Shown here piece after piece: positions 33,101 to 64,000 of a stretch of 64,000 bases of DNA; the stretch's first letter is position 1, and each line of letters opens with the position of its first letter. Made by a program: the position numbers and the translations under genes. Under the pieces are notes generated by a model. That model searched no databases. It was not told where the DNA came from and was given only the letters and a program-made list of their open reading frames with translations. This stretch comes from Ochotona curzoniae (lineage: Eukaryota; Chordata; Mammalia; Lagomorpha; Ochotonidae), in contig NW_024466607.1 of NCBI RefSeq assembly GCF_017591425.1, positions 14,082,501 to 14,146,500 of the forward strand. Direction: 5' to 3'.

Positions 33101-36027
33101 TCTGGTGGGACATGGTATCAGTAGATAATGCTATCTGTACTTTGCTGGGGATGGGAGGAGGGGAAGTAAAACTGTAAGGGAGGGCCCTGCACGATAGCTT
33201 AGAGGTTAAAGTCCTCGCCTTGCACGCATCAGGATCCCATATAGCCGCTGGTTCTAATCCCTGCGGCCCCGCTTCCCATCCAGCTCCCTGCTTGTGGCCT
33301 GGGGAAGCAGTCCAGGACTGCCCAAAGCCTTGGGACCCTGCACCCACTTGGGAGACCTGGAAGAGCTCCTGGCTTCAGATTGGCTCAACACTGGCTGTTG
33401 TGGTCACTTAGGGAGTGAATCATCAAACGGAAGATCTTTCTCCCTCTTCTCCTCCTCTTTGTATATCTGACTTTGCAATAAAAAAAGAAATCTTTAAAAA
33501 AAAACAGGATCAACAAAAATAATAAATAGATAAATCAGACTTCATCAAAAATAAAACATTATCAGAAAAAGTGAAAAGACAACCCAAGTGATGCGAAAAG
33601 AGTTTTCCCAAATCATGAACTTGAGAAGGAATGAAGATCCAGAATATAAAAACTCTACACCAACAAATACAAAAGTCCCAAATAGCCACATTCAAGTGCA
33701 GCCAAAGACTCTAAACAGACTTTTCTCCAAAGAGGAAACACGAACGGCCACAAACAAAAAAGATGCTCAACACCATTTATGAAGGAAATAAAATCAAAAC
33801 TACAATGAAATACTACTTCACACACATTAGGAATACTATAATCTTAAGAAAAAAAAAAAAGAGGAAATAACACATGTTGGGGAGGACAGAACCTTGAACA
33901 CTTGTGCATCATTGTTGGGAATGAGAAATGGCTCGGCCGCTCCGCAAAGCACAGAAGAGGTTACACCAAAGGTCGAACATTGAATTCCTAAACGATCCAG
34001 CAGTTCTACTTCTGGGCACATACTCAAAAGGATTCAAAATACTGGAACAGAATTTGATTTTCCATATTTCAAGCAGCATTGTTCACAATGGCCAGAAAGC
34101 AGCCAGCAACCCAACTGTTGATGTTATCAGATGAATGTGACAGTTAAAGGCAGCAGAATGTTATCCAACCCTAAAAAGAAGTGACACCCTGATAACATGG
34201 AATGGTCCTGTCAAGTGAGACAGGCAGACACAGCAAGACAAAGCACCCTGTGGTTCAGATTACAGGAACTATGCAGAGCGCTCAGCCGCAGAGGGCCAGG
34301 CCACTGGTGCTGGCCAGGGGAAGGGGTTGCTGGCCAGCTCCGGTTTAACGAGAACAGAGTTTTTGTTTGGGATTATGAAGTTCTGGAATCAGACTGTGCT
34401 ATGGCTATATGACACTGTGGATGTCCTTCACGCCACTCAGTGGTACACTTGTTAAAATAACGACTTTCAAGTCTATTTACCACAGTTATGGCCAGTTTAA
34501 AAAGGCAGGTCCTTGGCCCAGTCTGGAGGGCAGAGTTCAACACACAGCTCTGCCTGCTTACTCCAGCTCCCTGTGGACGCTGGAAGGCAGGGGGAACGCC
34601 CCAGCTGACTGCATTCCTGCCACCCACCAGGGAGACCTGGACTGATTTCCAGTTCCCAGCTTTGGCTCGGGCCCAGGCTCAGCCACTGCAGGGCTAGGGG
34701 AGTGAAACAGCTAGGAAAGTTCTTTGCTTCTGTGTTCCCTGTCCCTCCCCACCCACCGCCAAGACAGCCAGCAACCATCAGACTCTTCTGCCAGCCCACT
34801 AGTGGCCAGTTCTGAAGGTCTGGCACAGTTCTTGTCCCCCCAGGAAATCAACTTTAAGGATGCTCTTTTCTCTCGCGTTGGGCCCTCAAACTCAGCCCCA
34901 ACAGCCGGTGCCCACGATCCAGGCACATGGCACAGGTGGACAAACCACGACACGACAGGATGATACTGTCCTATGGTGCTGGGGGGAGGGAGATAACCGA
35001 CAAGTCCAACAGGCTGCCATGCAAAAGCAGAAGCCGATCCCGCCAACCTTCCCTGTTACTTCCCCATTTGCTTCCCACTGGACACCAGCCAGCCAGGCCC
35101 CAAGGAAAGCAAGAGGCAGACTCACACATGCATTCCCCATTTGCCCCGTCATGGCAGACCTAGATGCTTTCCCATTCTCTGCACAGGGCTGTCACCCTCC
35201 AACATGAATCTTCACAGCTTCTACCCGCTAAGCATATCTGGGGACCTTTCATCCTCTTCAAACAACTCCTTGAGAATTTATGTGTAGGGTGTATGGGAGA
35301 CTAGCACCCCGAGTCACACGCCTCACGGCCCGAAGGTGCAAGGCCGGAGTGAGTGTGCACACAGGTAGTGAACTTCAAGGTTGTCCTTCCTATTTGTTAC
35401 TTGGAAAGAGGAACAAGGCAGGGATGGACCATGATAGGGTAAATAACCAAACGCTTCTGAATCTGACAAGTGACGGGACTAAGTAGGTTCATCCCCAGAG
35501 AAGCAGTACGGCTGAAAACATAAACAAATAAATAAGCGCCTTCTTCTTTCCTTTCCAGACCCCGAAGTGATGGATCTTTGGGGGTTTTTGCAGCCCCTCG
35601 CTGTACGGCACAAGACAGGCGGACGGACTGAGGAGATTGCTGAAAAGCCAACCAGGACAAGGAGAAACCGAACCACCCGCCCCACCCAACAAACGAGAAG
35701 AAACCCTAGCAACAACCAGCAAGCGAACCGCTAACCCCGGCCCAAACCCCCGAGAACTTCCTCGGCGCATGCGCCAGACTCGATCCGCGGGCGCTGTGCT
35801 TTTGCGCCTGCGCCCAGCCGCCCGCACATGCGCACCCGCGGGAGTACGTCCCTAGCCGTCTCGGGCCCTCCTCTCTAGTGGAGCCTGAGCAATGGCAGCT
35901 TGAACTACGGGCTTCATTCCGCATGTCTCACCTTGCGTCCGGTTTTCTCCCGAAGGGCTCTCAGCCTTTCCTTTCGCCGCAGGGCCTCTTCCTCTAACCG
36001 GCCCACACCGGCCGCTACCGCCGCCAT
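11623..36027 (-). CDS. CCDC12: CCDC12, 5' part of coding region (exons 1-2, partial)
   Basis: Joined coding exons are 36027-35932 (exon 1) and 11687-11623 (exon 2); together they encode 53 complete codons plus two bases. The conceptual product starts MAAVAAGVGRLEEEALRRKE and continues into an acidic, lysine-rich, coiled-coil-like segment (EEEEGEKHR at the end of exon 2). This matches the N-terminus of CCDC12, a protein of about 166 residues of the cwf18 pre-mRNA splicing factor family, found in nuclear spliceosomal complexes. Exon 1 ends phase 0 (AAG|GTGAGA) and exon 2 ends phase 2 (CACAG|GTGAAT). The remaining two thirds of the protein is not in the window: I searched by eye for the conserved exon 3 peptide on the minus strand below 11600 and did not find it. 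Intron 1 is 24,244 bp. The gene is head-to-head with NBEAL2, as in human. Orthology is clear; exon structure beyond exon 2 is unknown here. Confidence 0.93.
12218..12345. mobile_element. MITE-like short DNA transposon remnant
   Basis: A block of about 130 bases with inverted similarity between its ends: ttcaaaaagatcatggaaaa at the left and, reversed, a related ttcaa...tggaaaa pattern at the right. Similar short palindromic mariner-derived repeats are common in mammals. No family assigned. Confidence 0.35.
12346..17534. other. CCDC12 intron 1, long repeat-poor block
   Basis: About 5 kb almost free of young SINEs, which is unusual for this intron. No exon supported. Ends at the GATA-GATA-ETS cluster. 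Confidence 0.55.
13574..13628. repeat. Poly-A / (GAAA)n tract
   Basis: A-rich run grading into gaaagaaagaaagaaa and ggaaggaaag on the plus strand. No SINE or LINE body was recognised directly to its left. Confidence 0.9.
17535..17645. promoter_or_regulatory. Candidate hematopoietic enhancer in CCDC12 intron 1
   Basis: GATAAGG (17539-17545), GATAAGA (17550-17556) and the ETS core CCGGAA (17558-17563) lie within 25 bases, followed by another GATA core near 17599 and an AP-1/NF-E2-type TGACTCA at 17636-17642. This grouping is typical of megakaryocyte and erythroid enhancers. It sits 21 kb upstream of the NBEAL2 start. Confidence 0.5.
18326..18626 (+). mobile_element. CSINE, young
   Basis: Plus-oriented copy from gggcccggtgtggtggccta to aataaaaataaataaatctt; close to consensus apart from a short deletion in the middle. 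Confidence 0.88.
19320..19430 (-). repeat. MIR-like fragment
   Basis: Contains cagttgaggaaactaggacc and aggatccaaatgggagga, matching the inverted MIR core and tail in order. Confidence 0.45.
20596..20935 (-). mobile_element. CSINE, young, minus orientation, 13-bp duplication
   Basis: Inverted copy flanked by TACCAGTTTTCTT at 20583-20595 and 20936-20948, a perfect 13-bp target-site duplication. Confidence 0.92.
21056..21399 (+). mobile_element. CSINE, young
   Basis: Plus-oriented copy beginning ggcctggcccagtggcctgg with A-rich tail to 21399. Flanks aaatggggcgggc (21041-21053) and aaatggggtgggc (21400-21412) are a near-perfect duplication. Confidence 0.88.
21413..23325. other. CCDC12 intron 1, unique sequence
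   Basis: No gene or clear repeat recognised. Confidence 0.6.
23342..23666 (+). mobile_element. CSINE, first of a tandem pair
   Basis: Plus-oriented copy (gctggcctgatagcctagtg). Preceded by a 16-bp sequence that recurs after the second copy, not directly after this one. Confidence 0.85.
23667..23988 (+). mobile_element. CSINE, second of a tandem pair
   Basis: Plus-oriented copy starting ggggcccagcacgatagcat directly after the A-rich tail of the previous one. The 16-bp duplication TTTAAAAAATCAAGAA flanks the pair (23326-23341 and 23989-24004). Confidence 0.85.
24168..24326 (+). mobile_element. Old CSINE, 5' fragment
   Basis: Diverged 5' half only (gcattttgacacagtgggtt through cagtggcccaagttcttgca). 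Confidence 0.65.
24327..26489. other. CCDC12 intron 1, unique sequence
   Basis: No gene or clear repeat recognised. Confidence 0.55.
26490..26640 (+). mobile_element. Probable old CSINE fragment
   Basis: Weak match to the SINE 5' half (gggccagctttgtggcatgg, ttaggctaccaccttgtgat). Confidence 0.4.
26770..27290 (+). mobile_element. Ancient L1 3' fragment
   Basis: Opens with the L1 ORF2 end signature (agcaattctactcctagaca) and continues into a 3' UTR-like stretch (catgcaactttctacataat). Highly diverged and interrupted by a CA repeat. Confidence 0.55.
27117..27149. repeat. (CA)n microsatellite
   Basis: About 16 CA units preceded by a short tgtgtatac stretch, inside the ancient L1 fragment. Confidence 0.95.
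27294..27430 (+). mobile_element. CSINE, 3'-truncated
   Basis: Only the 5' 135 bases of a plus-oriented young-type copy, ending in the middle at ggcctgggaagccagctgag. Confidence 0.8.
27461..27770 (+). mobile_element. CSINE
   Basis: Full-length plus-oriented copy from agggcccagcacagcaggtt to gaaaataaacaaaacagc. Confidence 0.85.
27771..27965 (+). mobile_element. Old CSINE, 5'-truncated
   Basis: Older subfamily middle and 3' part (tttctgttaatgcaggaagg, gatggctcaagtgatggggt). Confidence 0.6.
27975..28314 (-). mobile_element. CSINE, minus orientation
   Basis: Inverted full-length copy, T-rich head gtttttttagatttattag and inverted 5' end gctatcgcatctggccc. Confidence 0.87.
29088..29183. repeat. 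CT-rich minisatellite, three units of about 29 bases
   Basis: Three consecutive pyrimidine-rich units each holding a tgYacaYccYaYctt-type core (at about 29098, 29128 and 29156) followed by tctc/ccctc runs. Confidence 0.6.
29855..30058 (+). mobile_element. Old CSINE, 5'-truncated
   Basis: Starts tccagcttcctgctaaggca, contains cacccatatgggagacctag and ends in ttaaaaataagataaaac. Confidence 0.7.
31453..31787 (-). mobile_element. CSINE, minus orientation
   Basis: Inverted copy from ttttttttaggatttattta to gctattgcaccaggca. Confidence 0.87.
32500..32815 (-). mobile_element. Old CSINE, minus orientation
   Basis: Diverged inverted element starting tttaagacttattatattta tttgaaaggc and containing gatgctggcaccagaagc. 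Confidence 0.65.
33182..33505 (+). mobile_element. CSINE
   Basis: Full-length plus-oriented copy from gggccctgcacgatagctta to tttgcaataaaaaaagaaat. Confidence 0.87.
33515..34510 (+). mobile_element. Ancient L1 (L1M-type) 3' end
   Basis: Contains in order the L1 ORF2 C-terminal landmarks (cagacttttctccaaagagg, gatgctcaacaccatttatg, gatccagcagttctacttct, cagcattgttcacaatggcc) and the old L1 3' UTR (gtttgggattatgaagttct, cgccactcagtggtacactt). Riddled with stops and indels, no coding capacity. Inserted before the lagomorph radiation judging by divergence. Confidence 0.8.
34515..34720 (+). mobile_element. Old CSINE, 5'-truncated
   Basis: Older middle and 3' section (actccagctccctgtggacg, ccaccagggagacctggact) following the L1 tail. 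Confidence 0.6.
34721..35754. other. CCDC12 intron 1, promoter-proximal part
   Basis: Unique sequence becoming CpG-richer towards the island. No gene recognised. Confidence 0.6.
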
Positions 36028-36070
36028 CTTGCCTACGCCCCCTCCTCTTGCGTCGCGCCGCGTCGCACAG
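35755..36070. promoter_or_regulatory. CpG island at the CCDC12 5' end with NRF1-like sites
   Basis: Dense CpG stretch covering CCDC12 exon 1 and the first part of intron 1. It contains a perfect NRF1 palindrome GCGCATGCGC at 35765-35774 and two close variants, TGCGCCTGCGCC at about 35803-35814 and GCACATGCGCA at 35824-35834. They lie downstream of the CCDC12 start, inside intron 1, so they may serve CCDC12 or an antisense transcript. Confidence 0.7.
35932..36027 (-). CDS. CCDC12: CCDC12 coding exon 1
   Basis: Ninety-six coding bases, 32 codons, ending ...REKTGRK with donor AAG|GTGAGA. The ATG at 36027 has A at -3 and G at +4, a strong Kozak context. An upstream in-frame ATG at 36150 would add 41 residues rich in Arg and Ala that are not part of the CCDC12 family, so the downstream start is preferred. 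The exon lies in a CpG island. Confidence 0.93.
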
Positions 36071-36160
36071 GCCTGAGGAAAGTTGAGAGAGTGTCTCGCG
36101 GCCAATCCGAGGCTGCGAAGGGCAAGCCGGAAGTCCGAGAAGCCAATCAATGTTTAGTGG
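36028..36160 (-). promoter_or_regulatory. CCDC12: CCDC12 core promoter region
   Basis: Immediately upstream of the CCDC12 start codon the sequence is CpG-rich and holds a consensus ETS site CCGGAAGT (36127-36134) flanked by two CCAAT boxes (36102-36106 and CCAATCA at 36143-36149). This is a typical housekeeping, TATA-less promoter arrangement. The exact transcription start cannot be read from sequence; it should fall in the roughly 100 bases upstream of 36027. Confidence 0.7.
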
Positions 36161-36699
36161 CTACAGAAGGGCCCGCCCTCTTTCTCACGGGCGGCTGGTC
36201 CACTGAACAGGGTTGCTGGCTGAGGAAAAGAAAAAAAAAAACAAAAACAAAAAACGGATGCTAGGATTTGTTGTTTCCAACGCTCGTCAATGGAAAAAGA
36301 GCAAATACAGTCAGACCCGACGGAAGAAAAAGAGCTGACTCCATGTCGGCCTCTCGGAGGGCCCTGGCTCATCCTTGAGCGCTTGTCCGGAATCGTCAGG
36401 TTTCCAGAAGTCCTCCTCACCCTCCACTCCGATCCCACCGTGACATGAGGTCAGCCTCTTCCCTCCTCCACGGCTGTCAGTGGTCCCCCGCGCTCCCTGA
36501 CCAGTACCCTGCGCTCCTGTTGTAGCCCTCCGTCGCTCGCAGAGGAGCTGGATGGCAGGTTCACCTGTGAACCCCCAGCTCCTCCTGGAGGAGAGCAAAC
36601 CGCAGCAAGACCCAGGAGTCCCCATTCCTACCCCACCCACTGCCCAGCTTAGTAAAAGTGGCTTCGGCTGTAGCTGCAAGTGCTTGGCCATAGGAGCCT

Positions 36700-37330
36700 G
36701 GTTCGCCAGCCAAAACAGGGAGTGTGTTGTGATAAGAGACTTGCGGGGTGTGAGCGAGATTATGCCAAACAAGTCCAAGGTTTATTAAGGAGTCTTTATT
36801 AACCAAGTTTGGTGATAACAGGGCCCACTGGGGGAAATAGCAAATCACAAGTCCATTTGGCAATCCAATCGTAACCTCTAAAGGACAAATAGTCATTACC
36901 CTAAAGTCCATCCGTTAAGCTGAAGACCTATGTTCCAGCTTCCCTAAGAATATGTTATCCTAAGAGACATGCAATGAATAACCTGGGCACACTTACAAAG
37001 CTGCATACATTCACCTTTCCCTGGCCTCTCTGTCCACATTCCACTGCTGCTAGGTCTCACCTCTCCTGGAATTCCCGATAGTACACACATTAGGAATACA
37101 AAGCATCTTAGCATTGCTATCATCACTGTAACGCCCAAGCAGTGAACAGAAGGAGAGGAATACAGACACACTAGGGCCATGCTCAGGGACTACCTGTCCT
37201 CAGAGTCTGTTTGCAGGAAGCCAGAGAGCAAGCAGGTACTGGGGAGGCCAAGAGTCAGAGTGCCAGAGCGATGGAGCCACAAGATCAAGAGAGCAACCCC
37301 CTCCTTATCGCGAGTTTGTGGGGCTTGTGA
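36700..37330 (-). mobile_element. Possible LTR remnant between CCDC12 and NBEAL2
   Basis: Read on the minus strand the block shows paired AATAAA signals (about 36784-36802) followed by a CT-rich, U5-like stretch and cacaacacactccctgtttt. This resembles a retroviral LTR R-U5 region, but no clear TG...CA ends, primer-binding site or duplication was found. Confidence 0.3.
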
Positions 37331-38454
37331 GGAGAGTGGTTACACAGCAGTGCAATATTTCCCACTCTCAGGTTCCAGGTGATGGTAATGTGAGCCCTAC
37401 AGGTGGGCAGGAGGGAACACCTGGGGGGGGGAGTGGCTTCCAAGCTTGTGACCCTGAACTAGCTGCCTACCTCACCACAGAGACCACATCAGCTCAAGTC
37501 AGGACCGGGGAGAAGGGGGCCCTCAGAGCCACATCCACAGGGCACAGCTCCTCTCTTAGCAAATCTATGCCCACCCTGCCCAGGATCTCCCACATCTGGT
37601 TAGTTGCAAGTGACTGCTCATGCCTTCTTGCAACCAGCTCTCACTGTCCACTGACTCCTGCCCCACTGGACTTCACAAACTCAGATCTGCCCAGGCCCTA
37701 TGGGTGGGTGGAGTGCCCTGCAAGGCCTGGCACCCAGTTTGTGGGTTCTTAGAAGATATCAGCTAGTTCAGAGCTCTGGGGCATGAGGCAGGAGAAGAGG
37801 CCAGGCTGAAGGAGCCACCCAGGAAACCGGAGAAGGACCTGGAGAGGGATGGGGGTTTATCTTCTAATGGACTGAAGATTGATCAGCTCCTAGGACCAAT
37901 GGCCCAGGAAACTGTTTCCCCTTCTCTCGTAACGGAGAACACTTAACACCAGGGGTATCCTCACTTCACAGGTAGGCCGGGCACCTGGTCAGGGACACGG
38001 GGGTGGGGAGGGGACTGTGGTATCTCAGCCAGGCCTAGGTCCCCATCCCAGTTGCCAACCAGTCCTCTTTTAGGCAGTCTGGGCCCTCTGTGTGTGACAG
38101 GAAGGCATGAGGCAAGGACTGGGATTGGGGGGAAGGATTTCTACTGGAGCAGCTGGGGAGGCTTCCTGAAGGAGGAGAGCTCCCGTGGAGACAGCTTGAG
38201 CCTCCCAGGACAGAGGCCAAGGCTTCCTCCCAAATGCTAGTCAAGCTTATCCTGCCGCCCTTCTCTGACCTTCCCCTGCTGCGCTCGCAGCAGGCAGGAG
38301 CTCCAAAGCAGCCATCAGGATGCCCCTACAGCTCTTCCGACAACACCTGGCAGGTAGTGATTATTATTGCAGAAAGACCCAGTCCCGATCTCTGTCCCCA
38401 AACGGCGGTCTCTCCATCCGCGTTTCAGGCATAAAACCAAAGCCAGGGCAGGTC
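37331..38454. other. NBEAL2 upstream region
   Basis: Unique intergenic sequence between the LTR-like block and the NBEAL2 CpG island; no open frame with family similarity. Confidence 0.55.
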
Positions 38455-38582
38455 TGGAGTCCCAGGGGCTCCGAAGCACTTGGTGCTCTCGGGGGCGCGG
38501 CCTGCGAGGCATGCGGCCGCCCCGGTCTCCGGCTCCTCCTTCTCCCACTGGGCTCCCCGCCCTTTGCACGGTCCCGGGAGAG

Positions 38583-38620
38583 GCGGGGCGGCGGCGGTGG
38601 CGGTGGCCGCGGCGGCGGCG
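38583..38620. repeat. GGC-rich triplet run in the NBEAL2 promoter
   Basis: Imperfect (GGC)n tract with GGT interruptions about 230 bases upstream of the NBEAL2 start codon, probably in or near the 5' untranslated region. Such tracts vary in length between individuals and can form G-rich secondary structure. Confidence 0.75.
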
Positions 38621-38846
38621 AAGTGCAGGAAGCCGAGCGGTGGACTGCTGCGGGGGGAGGAGGAGGGTGTCGGCTTGGGTGGCTCAATGCGGCGCCGACT
38701 AGAGCCTTGGACTTCCCCGGCAGGACCGCGCCGCTCCGCCCCGGAGTGACGCCCTCAGCCCATGGGCCTGGCTGGGGGCAACCGGCGGGCGGCGCGGAGG
38801 AGGCGGCGACAGGTGGCGCGCAGCACGGCCGGAGCCGGGTCAGGCC

Positions 38847-64000
<25,154 letters not shown>

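Noticed and set aside
36026..36150. Upstream in-frame ATG extending CCDC12 to a longer N-terminus
   Set aside because: The added residues are unlike the family, cover the promoter motifs, and the downstream ATG has a strong Kozak context.

Overview
The window is nuclear DNA from a mammal, most likely a lagomorph. Vertebrate genes with GT-AG introns are interspersed with about 25 copies of a tRNA-derived SINE that matches the lagomorph C-repeat (CSINE) architecture. The young copies share an internal promoter box reading ggttctaatcccggc and a tail of the type aataaaaataaatctt. This differs from the rabbit consensus I remember, so pika (Ochotona) is the best guess. The species call is inference; the lagomorph call is firmer.

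Layout. Positions 1-36027 are the 5' part of CCDC12 on the minus strand: coding exon 1 (35932-36027), a 24 kb intron 1, the 65-nt exon 2 (11623-11687), and the start of intron 2. I could not find exon 3, so it probably lies left of position 1. These introns carry most of the SINEs plus old L1 and MIR pieces. A short upstream region with CpG islands at both ends (about 35755-36070 and 38455-39010) separates CCDC12 from NBEAL2, which runs head-to-head on the plus strand from its ATG at 38847 to the right edge. I could place 49 consecutive NBEAL2 coding exons with GT-AG boundaries and an unbroken reading frame (7554 nt, 2518 codons). The window ends in intron 49, so the last WD40 exons are outside.

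Function. CCDC12 encodes a small spliceosome-associated protein of the cwf18 family. NBEAL2 encodes a giant BEACH-domain scaffold (alpha-solenoid/ARM region, ConA-like domain, PH, BEACH, WD40) needed for alpha-granule formation in megakaryocytes; its loss causes gray platelet syndrome in people. The two genes share only their neighbourhood, but CCDC12 introns are a plausible site for NBEAL2 enhancers.

Most interesting signals: a GATA-GATA-ETS composite deep in CCDC12 intron 1 (17539-17563); a cluster of four RFX X-box-like palindromes flanked by GATA sites in NBEAL2 intron 1 (41905-42053); a possible alternative first exon of NBEAL2 (ATG 45069, donor after 45098) whose ten codons splice in frame to exon 2; and an intron-like 75-nt in-frame segment inside the PH-domain exon (60550-60624) that may be an exitron. 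I saw no new defence system, CRISPR array or bacterial-type locus.
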